The notes: generated by a model from the letters alone, not told the origin. A stretch of DNA of 64,000 nt from DATFLS01 sp964413425 (GCA_964413425.1 CAYPST010000004.1:1-64000), one strand, 5' to 3'. Shown: positions 1-9,135, counted from the first letter of the stretch. A program made the numbers and translations.

Positions 1-182
1 GCCGAAGGCATTCTTCGAACATTTTCTTTGTCGATTGAGCGATTTATGGAAATAAATCGCTCAATTTGGGTAGAAATTATATCTACCTGAATACCGAAAT
101 ACATTTTGCATGCATGTTATATTCATAATAAATATAAACAAATTTCAGCCTCCTGCATCAGGCTCATGTTTTCTAAACACTT
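1..182 (-). repeat. Family A MITE-like element, partial copy at window edge
   Basis: The right end (165-181) is the Family A terminus, CATGTTTTCTAAACACTT. Upstream are the same landmarks in the same order as in the better copies: GCCGAAGGC and TTTGTC near the start, then an ATAATAAA block and a CATCAGGCTCATG block. The copy is diverged and its left end lies outside the window. No reading frame of note lies in it. Confidence 0.55.
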
Positions 183-219
183 TCGAAGTAATTAGGAGTT
201 AAATTGCTGGAAATATATT

Positions 220-345
220 GCCCCTAACGGGGCATAACCTTTCCAACAAACATTTAGAAATGCACGTTTATAGTCCCGTGAGGGACGGGATATTTCTAGC
301 AACATCATTTCGCAAACATTGCCAGTCCCTTGAGGGACGAAATAT
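220..345. repeat. Three palindromic units spaced 52-53 nt
   Basis: Three small perfect hairpins with 5-bp arms occur at 220-233 (GCCCC-TAAC-GGGGC), 273-286 (GTCCC-GTGA-GGGAC) and 325-338 (GTCCC-TTGA-GGGAC). Their starts are 53 and 52 nt apart. The last two are followed by near-identical GGGACG(G/A)(G/A)ATATTT. The layout resembles REP-type palindromes of FCB genomes. No coding region overlaps. Confidence 0.7.
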
Positions 346-563
346 TTACACCTCAATGTCTCTCATCGGGTGGGAGGTTCAATCACCTGGGACAATGCGG
401 TGATATTAAAATAACTCAAATACAGAAATAACCCTGACTGCCGATTATATCAATGTTGTAATATCTCTTAAGGATGCGGATCGAAATGGTTAGTATATTA
501 TCAACAAGAAAAAATGTTATGGACTCAAGCATAAAATGTTTATTATTGATTACATGTTAAGGA

Positions 564-759
564 GAGTGTTTAGAAAACAGGGGCCCGACACAACATGCTG
601 AACCTGACTGATGTTTATTATGCGTATAACCTACCCGTAAAATGTATGACGGTATATGATCGGCATATTTCATTTTTTCTCTGCGGCCTTTGTCCCGAAG
701 GGATCCTCCGAAGAAGTCCTTCGGACCGTTGGGGCGATCTCTGCGTTTTCTAAACAGAC
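564..759 (-). repeat. Family A MITE-like element (complete, 196 bp)
   Basis: It begins with GAGTGTTTAGAAAAC (564-578) and ends with GCGTTTTCTAAACAGAC (743-759), which are inverted copies of one terminal sequence. The interior carries GTCCCGAAGGGATC-type hairpin sequence and an ATGTATGACGGTATAT block. That block is the complement of the ATACCGTCATACAT block in the copy at 25882, which defines a sub-family. It lies directly upstream of the PorV-like gene. Confidence 0.75.
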
Positions 760-802
760 GCATGTTAATACAATTATTATCGGATACCACGGGGAATATG
801 CT

Positions 803-1885
803 ATGAGATCCCGCGTAAAATATGTACTGATCCTTTTAATTATCTCACTTATAAATATCCAACCGTCTCCCCTTTCGGCGCAAAGCGAGGCCGGCGGTAT
901 TTTTCTGCTGATTTCACCTGGTGCGCGAGCAGGCGGAATGGGCGAGGCCCATGTTGCCGTGGCAAATGATGCCTATGCGTCTTACTGGAATCCGGCAGGA
1001 TTGGCCTTTCTTGAGGGGCATGAACTTGCGGCCATGCACGTCAACTGGCTGCCGGGCCTGGTGGATGATATGTACTATGAATTTGCTGCCTACCGTCATC
1101 ACGTGCCATCCCTGGGAACTTTCGGTGCACATATCAGCTATCTGAACCTCGGTGAGCAGGTTCAGACGGGACTGGACAGTCCGGAAGCCCTGGGAACCTT
1201 CCGAAGTTACATGTGGAACGGAAGTATTTCGTTTGGCCGCCTGATTGGAACACATACAGCAGCGGGCGGGAACCTGAAAATTTACCACCAGTTTCTGGCG
1301 CCCGCCGGCGCTTCCGATGAACTGGAGGAAGACGGTGCTGCCACCAGGGTGGCCGTGGATCTGGCGTTTTTACACCGGAATTTACTGAATGGACGCCTGG
1401 CGTTCGGAGCGACGCTCACCAATATCGGTCCTACTATCTCCTTCCTGGAAGATGGCCAGGCAGATCCCCCGCCGATAACATTCCGGCTGGGTGTGAATGT
1501 TGGCATTCTACAGGCAGAAGCCCATCAGCTGAGTGTGGTGTATGATGCCAGTAAATTGCTGGCTGGCAGAGATGATGAAGGCAAACCTGTGCCCGCTTAT
1601 CAGGCGTTATTTACCAGCTGGGCCGATCAGGACAGCCAGGTGGAACTGGAGCAAATACTGCACAACTTCGGTGCGGAATACTGGTTCAATAACATGCTGG
1701 CGCTGCGGGCCGGCGGTATGTATCAGGTGGCAGGCGAACTGCGAACTGACCGGGGGGCACCGATTCCGACCTTCGGGGCAGGTGTCCGATATCAGCAGTA
1801 CGGGTTTGATTTCGGCTATATCGCCGGGGATAAAGACCATCCCCTCACCAATACCATGCGGTTTTCTCTGAATATGCAATTTTAA
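803..1885 (+). CDS. PorV/UPF0164-family outer membrane beta-barrel protein
   Basis: A 360-residue secreted protein. Residues 1-27 form a signal peptide with a basic start, a long hydrophobic core and an exit at LSAQS. The mature N-terminus has the family hallmark GARAGGMGEAHVA followed by SYWNPAGLA. The rest is alternating amphipathic strands, and the last residue is Phe (MQF), as in outer-membrane barrels. In FCB bacteria this family includes PorV/PorQ of type IX secretion, but many paralogs are of unknown role. No other Por genes are here, so a T9SS role is not claimed. The frame is open back to 656, but that extension reads through the Family A repeat; the ATG at 803, just before the signal peptide, is the sensible start. 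Confidence 0.8.
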   Translation: MRSRVKYVLILLIISLINIQPSPLSAQSEAGGIFLLISPGARAGGMGEAHVAVANDAYASYWNPAGLAFLEGHELAAMHVNWLPGLVDDMYYEFAAYRHHVPSLGTFGAHISYLNLGEQVQTGLDSPEALGTFRSYMWNGSISFGRLIGTHTAAGGNLKIYHQFLAPAGASDELEEDGAATRVAVDLAFLHRNLLNGRLAFGATLTNIGPTISFLEDGQADPPPITFRLGVNVGILQAEAHQLSVVYDASKLLAGRDDEGKPVPAYQALFTSWADQDSQVELEQILHNFGAEYWFNNMLALRAGGMYQVAGELRTDRGAPIPTFGAGVRYQQYGFDFGYIAGDKDHPLTNTMRFSLNMQF

Positions 1886-2264
1886 CTTGCACAGCAAAAT
1901 AGCGCGAAGCATTCCTACAGCACGACAACAGCGATATCCCGACATAATATGTCCTCGAATGCAGAATGATGCCAGAGTGGGGCGGTCCCAGGCAGGATGG
2001 GATGATGGTTTTAAACTAACCACGGTCAAAGATTACTCCGGCTATCAGATAGGAGGAGGATCTATGTTCCTTGGAGAGAGACCGGTAATCTTGTGTATTC
2101 AGCGGGAACTGAAAGCCAGCATATCATTCCCTGTTGTTTTTCGCCAATAGTGAACTTAGACTTTGAATACGCGCCTGTTACGAAAGTATGTTTTATTGAT
2201 GCCGATAATAACAGAAAATCGGATCTGCCGTCATTCCGTGTGTAAATGAGGGAGGATGATTCGT
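1886..2264. other. Intergenic stretch without a convincing gene
   Basis: About 380 bp. The only notable item is a textbook Shine-Dalgarno AGGAGGAGG (2051-2059) before an ATG at 2064 that opens a 28-codon frame ending at 2150. No known motif is visible in that peptide. I see no terminator hairpin or repeat. Confidence 0.5.
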
Positions 2265-3632
2265 ATGAAGAGACGTAGATCAGTAATATTCTTAAGCCTT
2301 CTCCTGCTCATTCCGTATTGTCTATTTTCCGCAGAGAAACCGGACTGGGTGTTGAAACGGCCAATCAATCCGGACTATTATATCGGCATCGGGATGGCGG
2401 AAAAGGGCGAGAATTATAATTACGTTGCACAAGCCCGGAATGCCGCTTTCAGCGATCTCTCTTCGGAGATTACCGTTAATATTTCCAGCGAACTCGTCGA
2501 TGTAGCCGTGGAGCAGTCCGGGTTGTCGGAGGAGCAGATACGGCAGGAAATCCGGACCACAACGCAATCGGAACTGGAGGGGTATGAGCTGGTGGATTCC
2601 TGGGAAGATCAGGACGAATACTGGGTCTATTACCGGCTGTCGAAATCACTGTATGCTGCGAAGAAACAGGAAAAATTAGATAACGCCGTCAGCCTGGCCA
2701 GGGATCTGTATATCAATGGCGAACGGGCCCTTGGCGAGGGGGATTATACCAGTGCACTCCGGTATTATTTCCAGGCTTATCAACCCATCCGACCATATTT
2801 TGCCGAGCCGCTTCAGACCAGTATCAATGGCGAGAGCATCTATTTAAGAAATGCGCTCTATACCGCCATCCAGTCCACCCTGAGCCAGATGGAACTGATT
2901 CCGCAGGAGAATAAAGTTGAAGCAAAGACCGGGCGGGCACTCAAGAATCCGCTGGGAGTAAAAGCGGTTTTCCACCGCCGGAATAATGACCAATCACCGG
3001 TGGCGAATCTGCCTGTATCCTTTCAGTTCATTCGGGGACAGGGGACCTTAATTGAAAATACTGCCACAGATCAAGGGGGCCAGGCGTCCTGCCGGATTTC
3101 AGCGGTGACGGCTCCCGATAACATACAGATAGTCAGGGCGAGAGTCGACACGGATCGATTGGTGAATCCGGATAGCACAAACGCCATGATTCAGGCAATT
3201 ATCAACGGATTGACAACTCCGGAAACCCGGTTTATTCTCAACGTCACCGGATTGACTTTTTATGTCCAGGGCACCGAACAGAATTTTGGCGCTGACGTGG
3301 ATGTTGCGTATGTTGAGCCTGTACTAAAAAGCGCACTCTCCGAAAAGGGATTCGCATTCACTGATGACATGGCTGAGGCGGATTTTACCATAACATATGA
3401 AGCGAAAACCCGAAAAGGAAGTGTGGTGTACGGGCAGCATGTGGCCTACGTGGACATGAATATCTCTGTCATCGACATGCAGAGTGGAGAAGAAATCTAT
3501 AAGAAGAGCTTTCAGAACGTCAAAGGGATCCATCTGGATTTCGATCGGGCAGGACTCAAGGCCTTCGAAAATGTGGGAGAATCGGTTACCAATGATTTTG
3601 TCCCGGCGTTCCTGGCAAAGATCGAGCGCTGA
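2265..3632 (+). CDS. LPP20-domain secreted protein with TPR-like segment
   Basis: A 455-residue exported protein. A signal peptide occupies residues 1-22 (a run of Arg followed by a Leu-rich core). Next is an LPP20-type domain (about residues 22-130): KPDWVL, the YYIGIG motif, and an ARNAAFSDLSSEI helix. A short helical repeat follows (GEGDYTSALRYYFQAYQ), typical of one TPR hairpin. The C-terminal half is beta-rich and has no recognised family. The start at 2265 is chosen because GGGAGG (2249-2254) sits 10 nt upstream; the in-frame ATG at 2256 would touch that site. LPP20 proteins are periplasmic or outer-membrane associated and mostly uncharacterised; related N-termini occur in flagellar or polysaccharide-linked lipoproteins. 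No lipobox Cys is present here. Confidence 0.7.
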   Translation: MKRRRSVIFLSLLLLIPYCLFSAEKPDWVLKRPINPDYYIGIGMAEKGENYNYVAQARNAAFSDLSSEITVNISSELVDVAVEQSGLSEEQIRQEIRTTTQSELEGYELVDSWEDQDEYWVYYRLSKSLYAAKKQEKLDNAVSLARDLYINGERALGEGDYTSALRYYFQAYQPIRPYFAEPLQTSINGESIYLRNALYTAIQSTLSQMELIPQENKVEAKTGRALKNPLGVKAVFHRRNNDQSPVANLPVSFQFIRGQGTLIENTATDQGGQASCRISAVTAPDNIQIVRARVDTDRLVNPDSTNAMIQAIINGLTTPETRFILNVTGLTFYVQGTEQNFGADVDVAYVEPVLKSALSEKGFAFTDDMAEADFTITYEAKTRKGSVVYGQHVAYVDMNISVIDMQSGEEIYKKSFQNVKGIHLDFDRAGLKAFENVGESVTNDFVPAFLAKIER

Positions 3633-3793
3633 GAGCCCTTGGCTCAAAGTGTGCCAGGACCGGGGAAGAATAATGAAAGACGGAAACAGACCGAAATACA
3701 CTGATAATCTGTAACTCGGATTCTTGAATTCTTGGAATCTTGGCTTCTTGCAGTTTTGAAGTATTGAGTTTGAAGTTTTGAGCTTTTTTCTCC

Positions 3794-4729
3794 ATGCGCC
3801 CTTCTCCCTCGATTCGTAAATTCCCGGTTATGCTTCAAGAGAAAAACCAATGGCTGGCGGATGTTTCCATTGGCCTGATCGCTTTTATCTGGGGAACGAC
3901 TTTTACGGTGGTTAAAGGTGCGCTCACTGACATCGAACCGTTTACGTTCTTGTTTCTGCGATTTTCTATCGGAGCGATCATCATTGCACCGTTTATACTT
4001 AACAATAACCGGTGGAGAAACCTGCCGGTCAAAGCCGGGTGTATAGCCGGGTTCTTTTTGTTCGTAGGATTCAGTGCGCAGACTATCGGACTGCAGTACA
4101 CGACTGCTTCCAAATCCGGTTTTATTACCGGATTAAACGTGATCTTTGTGCCGATATTTGTGGCGCTCTTCGCGAAGAAGCGTTTGAGAAAAAATTCCAT
4201 CCTGGCTGTGCTGTTAGCGGTGACCGGGTTATATCTGTTAACGAATCCCCGGGCGCAATCATTTAATGTCGGCGATGTCTGGACTATCCTCTGTGCAGTG
4301 GGATTCGCATTGCATATAGTCACTCTGGATTATTATACCAGAAAAATTGATTATATCGGACTGTTTTTCCTGCAGATTATAACGGTAGGTGCACTCAGCG
4401 GCGTGCTTATCCCTTTTGAGAACCCGAACTTTCCAGTATTCGAATATGGGTTATCCAGAAAAGTAGTCATAGCTTTGTTAATAACTGGTGTTTTCGCGAC
4501 GGCCCTGGCCTTTTTTATCCAAAACTGGGCCCAGCGGATTACCACGGCGACCCGAACGGCATTGCTGCTTACCCTGGAACCGGTATTTGCCGCACTGACT
4601 GCATATGTGATACTCACGGAAACCCTCGGAGTGATGGGCATTGCCGGTGCCTTTCTCATTCTCCTGGGCATTATAACGGCGGAACTACGGATTCAGGGGA
4701 ATTCCGGGGAGAATACGAGAGGACGGTAG
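3794..4729 (+). CDS. EamA/DMT-family inner-membrane transporter
   Basis: A 311-residue polytopic membrane protein with about ten hydrophobic segments arranged as two five-helix halves, the EamA duplication. The first half holds the WGTTFTVVKGAL motif after helix 1 and RFSIGAIIIAPF in helix 2. The second half has a TALLLTLEPVFAAL segment, the usual C-terminal EamA signature. Substrates in this superfamily vary (amino acids, metabolites, nucleotide sugars) and none can be assigned. An ATG at 3830 (MLQEKNQW) is the more probable start because it lies immediately before helix 1. Neither start has a strong ribosome binding site. The gene ends 1 nt before the convergent AroQ-like gene. Confidence 0.85.
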   Translation: MRPSPSIRKFPVMLQEKNQWLADVSIGLIAFIWGTTFTVVKGALTDIEPFTFLFLRFSIGAIIIAPFILNNNRWRNLPVKAGCIAGFFLFVGFSAQTIGLQYTTASKSGFITGLNVIFVPIFVALFAKKRLRKNSILAVLLAVTGLYLLTNPRAQSFNVGDVWTILCAVGFALHIVTLDYYTRKIDYIGLFFLQIITVGALSGVLIPFENPNFPVFEYGLSRKVVIALLITGVFATALAFFIQNWAQRITTATRTALLLTLEPVFAALTAYVILTETLGVMGIAGAFLILLGIITAELRIQGNSGENTRGR

Positions 4730-4730
4730 T

Positions 4731-5189
4731 TTATACCGTGGACTCCCGGAGGTGGTCGACCAGGACGCGTAATCCTTTGATATACGCCTCGTTGACCGGC
4801 CCGGTTATCTGTGCCAGACACTGATTTCGCAAGAGCGAATCATGAACCGCTTTTCCTGCCAGGTGGTCGGCCAGATGTACTTCAACCGTCGGGAGGTTGA
4901 CCAGCTGTAATGTATCCAGAATGGTATAGCTGGTGAAGCAGAGAGTCGTCGGATTCAGGAGAATGCCGTCAGCCCAATTTCGTTGTCGCTGCAGTTTGGT
5001 GACGATATCAGCCTCGCTGTTCGATTGGAAGATCTTCAATTGGAGATCGGATTCCCGGGCAAACCGGCGTAACCTGCGATCAATTTTATCCAGGGTGAGT
5101 GTCCCGAAGGTCTCCCTGGGACGTTTGCCCACCAGATTCATATTCGGTCCGTGGATTACTAGAATACAGATTGGTTTAGGCTCGGTCAT
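4731..5189 (-). CDS. Type II dehydroquinase-like (AroQ) protein lacking catalytic residues
   Basis: 152 residues, the normal length for AroQ. The fold is recognisable: HGPNMNLVGKR (13-23), QSNSEADIV (55-63), LNP (78-80) and VEVHL (102-106) align with the dehydroquinase blocks. The catalytic tyrosine of the family (in the xYG motif after the Arg loop) is Phe28. The THTS motif is CFTS, and the Arg-rich lid motif (REEFR) is AGKAVHDS. These changes argue against ordinary 3-dehydroquinate dehydratase activity. It follows a degenerate TrpF-like gene on the same strand after 115 bp. It may be a repurposed binding protein or a structural partner. A true but divergent AroQ cannot be excluded from sequence alone. 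Confidence 0.75.
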   Translation of the reverse strand: MTEPKPICILVIHGPNMNLVGKRPRETFGTLTLDKIDRRLRRFARESDLQLKIFQSNSEADIVTKLQRQRNWADGILLNPTTLCFTSYTILDTLQLVNLPTVEVHLADHLAGKAVHDSLLRNQCLAQITGPVNEAYIKGLRVLVDHLRESTV

Positions 5190-5304
5190 TGGCAGGCCGC
5201 CGTATTTTTCCAGTTCTGGTGTCTACAAAAGAATACCAGGAATAGGTAAAAGTTTTGAGTCTGGTAAGTATGACATTTCATTAGACCTGGTATGGAGCGA
5301 TACA

Positions 5305-5919
5305 CTATACTCGCGTAATTATCCGGCTGAGGGTGGCGAGGTATCTTTGAATCAGGGGATATTCCTGCAATCCCGGTTGGCTCTCTGTTGCGCCTTCCAG
5401 AAGGAGCCCGGCCGGTTGGATTGTCGAAAGGGCGTCAGACAGTGCTTCAGGGACCACATCACAGGGGAGGATTAAAAAATGCTGCTGATTCAGCGCCTTC
5501 CATTGCTGCACCATGTCCCCCTCCGGTTGCAGGAATTGGGAGAGAGGCATATCGTCCAGGACAATTGTGGAGCCTGTGAATTCGCTATCCCTGGGGAGTA
5601 TGTCATCCGCCCATCCCTTCAGGGTAAGGGAACATCCCAGTGATTCGAATTCCTTGGAATACAGTTGGACAGGGACCAGGAGTGAACTGATGTGTAGTTT
5701 ACGTGTTATTTCTTGCAGATAAGGGAATTGGTATTCATCGGCTTCCAGAAATATTTGCACGGTATTGGGCAGTTGATCAATGATGGATTTCGCCAGAGTC
5801 AATTCGATATACCGGGGACTATCAGGAAGGATCTGAAATCCCAGCTCGTTCACCCCCAGCCGGGCCGCAGCAAGCGCGTCGGTTTTATTGGTAATCCCAT
5901 GAATGAGTACCGGAATCAT
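5305..5919 (-). CDS. TrpF-like (phosphoribosylanthranilate isomerase fold) protein, active-site Cys replaced
   Basis: 204 residues, matching TrpF length. The N-terminus VLIHGITNKTDALAAARLG then GFQILPDSPRYI aligns with the TrpF start (KICGIT...EDAL, GFxFxPxSPRY). The general-base Cys of KICGIT is His7. The C-terminal phosphate-binding loop (SSGVE..PG.KD) is reduced to LEGATESQPG. The middle of the protein keeps alternating beta/alpha periodicity, so the barrel is probably intact. There are no other tryptophan genes nearby. With the following AroQ-like gene it forms a pair of shikimate/tryptophan-pathway folds whose active sites are both changed. Confidence 0.65.
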   Translation of the reverse strand: MIPVLIHGITNKTDALAAARLGVNELGFQILPDSPRYIELTLAKSIIDQLPNTVQIFLEADEYQFPYLQEITRKLHISSLLVPVQLYSKEFESLGCSLTLKGWADDILPRDSEFTGSTIVLDDMPLSQFLQPEGDMVQQWKALNQQHFLILPCDVVPEALSDALSTIQPAGLLLEGATESQPGLQEYPLIQRYLATLSRIITRV

Positions 5920-6091
5920 GACTGATCTTTCCCCGAAGAAGTGATGTCATCCGTAGTTCAGAATATGTATATTACAATCGATTATTGTCATTATTGCATT
6001 ATAAGACTATTATGTGGACAGTACCACAGAATTTTTGAACCAGAAACTCTATGAGTATTTTGCGGTGAATTCAATGGTGTGTAATCAATAG

Positions 6092-6454
6092 CCTGAATTA
6101 TTCATAACCTCAAGAAGAATAGCAAACAGATGATGCAGATATTACAGCCTGCTCCGATTCGCCGGGGATTTCCACAGAGGCTGTTGAGTCTTTTTCTGTC
6201 TGTTGTTTCTCGTATCGGAAACGGGAGGCCGGTGAGTACTTATGATATTGGGTACCCTTCAGTCAGGCTTCTGGCACTACATGTGTGCACAGGCAAGGAT
6301 ATTTTGCGTGCTTGATCCGTGGTCATCCCCGACGTATCGGGGCAGGCTTGTTTTTTCTGTGTTCATTCCCGAAAGAGAAAATGAAACCTAATCAAAGATT
6401 TGGGCATTTTCTCATCGGGACAGGCTGTGTGCTATTTTTTGTGAATTTTTCAGG
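6092..6454. repeat. Family B MITE-like element (363 bp, inverted termini)
   Basis: The left end is CCTGAATTATTCATAA followed by GAATAGCAAACAG. The right end is CTGTGTGCTATTTTT followed by GAATTTTTCAGG, its inverted counterpart. Just inside each end are CAGCCTGCTCCGATTCGCCGGGG and GGTCATCCCCGACG/TATCGGGGCAGG hairpin blocks. It fills most of the 560-bp gap before the amidohydrolase gene and contains no gene. Confidence 0.65.
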
Positions 6455-6482
6455 AGAGCAGTAAACGAGATTTGGATTTGTT

Positions 6483-7709
6483 ATGGTAAAAATATTTTCT
6501 GCGAACTGGATTTTGACAGGGACGGGAGAGCCGATTCAACATGCAGCCGTTGTCATTAAGAACGGAAAAATATTTGACATTGCCCCGCGCAAGGAGATTG
6601 CGGTCAAGTACACCAATCCGATTCACGAATTGGGGAATGCGATTATCTTTCCGGCGTTTGTGAATGTACATACGCATCTGGAACTCACGCACCTTCGCCA
6701 CAAAGTGAAAATGGGTGATGGTTTCATCCCATGGATGCGTGAGACCGGCCGGGCACAGGCCACCAGTACTGACGACGAGATTATCGCTGGTATCAGACAG
6801 GGGATTGAAGAACTCCATAATTCGGGAACCATCGGGATCGGAGATATAACCGCACAAGGCTTATCGGTCGATGAAATCCAAAAATCGAATCTGTACGCCC
6901 GGGTCTTCCATGAGGTTCAGGGATTTCGGAATTTTAAAGTGCCGTACCTGATTCGGGAAATAAACGAACGCCTGAATCAATTCAAAGACACGGATCGAGT
7001 AACCAATCATCTGGCCCCGCACTCTCCGTTTCTGGTGGGGCGCAAGTTATTTCAGGAGATCGAGCGGCGGGAGACTTTGATGAGTCTGCACCTGGCCACC
7101 CTGAAAGAGGAACTGGAATTTTTCCGGTACGGCACCGGACCAATTAAGCAACTCCTCCTGGCGAATGAGATGTTCGACTATAAATGGCAGATTCCGGGGA
7201 CGTCGCCGGTGAAATACTTCTTTGAGAATTATTATTACGCCCAGAGTAATATTCTGGTGCATATGGTGCATGTCACGGAAGATGACATGGATTACATGGC
7301 AGAAAGCCATGTGGATATTCATATCTGTATTTGTCCCCGCTCCCATGAGACGCTGGGCATTGGAGCGGCCCCGGCAGAACAATATAAGAAGCGCGGATTC
7401 ACTCTCTGTATGGGCACGGATAATGTGGTAGCGAGCGGGGATTTTGATATGCGGAAGGAGATGCAGGCCGCCTATGAGACCTATAATTTGTCCCCCGCCG
7501 ATATCTTTGAAATGGCCACGAAGAATGGTGCGAAGGCACTTGGTTTGCAGGATCAGGTGGGAACCATCGAAGAAGGACATTGTGGCCATTTACTCACCAT
7601 GCGGAATCCCTTTGCGGTCGATAAGGATCCGTACGAGGTCTTGTTAGAGAGTACAGAACCCATTTACTGGCTGGAAGAAGTTCCTTCGGAAGAATTCGAA
7701 AGCCTGTAA
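6483..7709 (+). CDS. Amidohydrolase, probable aminodeoxyfutalosine deaminase
   Basis: 408-residue metal-dependent hydrolase of the ATZ/TRZ group. Metal-site motifs are HTH (63-65), the His of APHSP (180), HLA (203) and the Asp of MGTDN (313). An N-terminal beta-sandwich strand pair (residues 1-55) and the C-terminal GTIEEGHCGHLL return to that sandwich complete the family pattern. The gene ends 80 bp before ubiE, the last methyltransferase of menaquinone synthesis. Amidohydrolases of this type deaminate aminodeoxyfutalosine in the futalosine route, so that is the inferred reaction. The context supports it but the other mqn genes are not in view. Other adenosine- or guanine-like deaminase activities are possible. 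Confidence 0.75.
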   Translation: MVKIFSANWILTGTGEPIQHAAVVIKNGKIFDIAPRKEIAVKYTNPIHELGNAIIFPAFVNVHTHLELTHLRHKVKMGDGFIPWMRETGRAQATSTDDEIIAGIRQGIEELHNSGTIGIGDITAQGLSVDEIQKSNLYARVFHEVQGFRNFKVPYLIREINERLNQFKDTDRVTNHLAPHSPFLVGRKLFQEIERRETLMSLHLATLKEELEFFRYGTGPIKQLLLANEMFDYKWQIPGTSPVKYFFENYYYAQSNILVHMVHVTEDDMDYMAESHVDIHICICPRSHETLGIGAAPAEQYKKRGFTLCMGTDNVVASGDFDMRKEMQAAYETYNLSPADIFEMATKNGAKALGLQDQVGTIEEGHCGHLLTMRNPFAVDKDPYEVLLESTEPIYWLEEVPSEEFESL

Positions 7710-7789
7710 TCAGCAGATAGGTCTTGTGTCTGGTGGCAATTTAGCCGATATTAATCCGAAGTTAATGATAATAGCATCCATGATACAGA

Positions 7790-8512
7790 ATGAATAATTC
7801 ACCTTCCCATCTCACGGGATCAAAGAAGAAGAAATATGTCAGATCAATGTTCGATTCGATAGCGCATCGCTATGATTTCCTGAACCACCTGATAAGCGGG
7901 GGGATCGATTGGTATTGGCGGAAGCGAACGGTCGATATCCTCCAGCCCCAGGAATACGAAATGGTCCTGGATGTCGCCACCGGGACCGGTGATCTGGCCT
8001 ACTCCATTCTCACCCATTCCAAAGCCCGGGTGTACGGTCTGGATTTCGCCATGAACATGCTGGAATTAAACAAAGAGAAAATGCAGCAGACGGACGGCGA
8101 CCGGTACTCGTTAATCTGTGGTGACGCTGAATGCCTTCCCCTGGGATCCAATACATTTGATGTGATTACCATCTCCTACGGGATCAGGAACGTGGGGGAA
8201 TTAGAGGCCGCCCTGCAGGAGTTGTATCGTGTGCTCGCGCCCGGGGGACGTATCGGAATACTGGAGTTCAGTCAACCCGAAAATGAGATGTTCAAGCGGA
8301 TGTATTATTTTTACTTCCGGAACATCATGCCGGCCATCGGTTATGTGTTCTCCGGGAATAAAGATGCCTATAATTATCTCCAGGAGTCCGTGAGTAACTT
8401 TCCCTCCCGGGCTGATTTTTCGCGAACCCTGGCTGCCGTCGGATTCGAAAGCGTCCACAACTATACCATGACCATGGGGATTTCGACGCTCTATATCGGG
8501 TTTAAAGCGTAA
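7790..8512 (+). CDS. ubiE: Demethylmenaquinone methyltransferase UbiE/MenG
   Basis: 240 residues, the usual length. It uses SAM to C-methylate the ring of demethylmenaquinone (or the ubiquinone precursor) in the cytoplasm. The UbiE signatures are clear: YDFLNHLISGGIDWYWRK near residue 28, the SAM-binding loop LDVATGTGDLA near 60, and ISYGIRNV in the middle. The C-terminal segment FSGNKDAYNYLQESV then SFP-like NFPSRADF is also typical. It follows the putative aminodeoxyfutalosine deaminase and probably shares its transcript. Confidence 0.95.
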   Translation: MNNSPSHLTGSKKKKYVRSMFDSIAHRYDFLNHLISGGIDWYWRKRTVDILQPQEYEMVLDVATGTGDLAYSILTHSKARVYGLDFAMNMLELNKEKMQQTDGDRYSLICGDAECLPLGSNTFDVITISYGIRNVGELEAALQELYRVLAPGGRIGILEFSQPENEMFKRMYYFYFRNIMPAIGYVFSGNKDAYNYLQESVSNFPSRADFSRTLAAVGFESVHNYTMTMGISTLYIGFKA

Positions 8513-9135
8513 CCCACTCCGATACATTCCTGCCTTTCTCATCGGTCTCTTACCAATCGGCAAAAGGCAGAACGGTCCCGGTTCACCGGCAGCCTGTGCG
8601 ATATTAAAATATCACATGAACTGTGTATCCAGTACTTTCACGCCCCGGCCTTCTCCAGCTGTGATGGAAACAAGGGTACCCCGCGTTCGACAAGGATACG
8701 GGTGAGGTGACGGTAATGCGCTGTCGAGGATGTTTTAAAAATGCCTTTTTCGCGAAATGATTGTTATACCGCTGTTTTAAAGGCGCGCTTTTCAAGCCAG
8801 CATTTTTGTCATTGGATTACCCGTAAAATGGCATGTGTGCTAAAATGCCCACCCCGCATTCCCCCATATTCCACCCGAAAAATGCTTTTAAAGTATGTCA
8901 TAAAGAATTATTATTGCATTCGATACTGCTCAATTATGGCAAAAAACTATTGTTCATCCATAGCAACTGGAGCTGTCTTCGTTATGGGGAGAGGTGCAAC
9001 GTGCACAACGCGGGCTGTATCAGCTTGAGTCTCTTTGGAAATCACGTTGATCTGCGGTAATCGGTTACAAGGTATCACCGGTTCATGGATAGGGAATTTG
9101 TCCTCTGATAATAGTAACAGGTAAGGAGCGTAAAA
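8513..9135. other. 620-bp intergenic stretch, no gene recognised
   Basis: Reading frames here are short and have no recognisable protein character. An 18-nt word, GTTCACCGGCAGCCTGTG (8581-8598), recurs exactly at 10776-10793. No hairpin-plus-T-run terminator is obvious after ubiE. Confidence 0.5.

Noticed and set aside
656..802. N-terminal extension of the PorV-like protein to 656
   Set aside because: The extra 49 codons read through the Family A repeat (564-759), and the signal peptide begins only at the ATG at 803.
1887..2063. Upstream part of an 87-codon frame at 1887-2150
   Set aside because: No family likeness, unlikely composition, and the only ribosome site in it is for the internal ATG at 2064.
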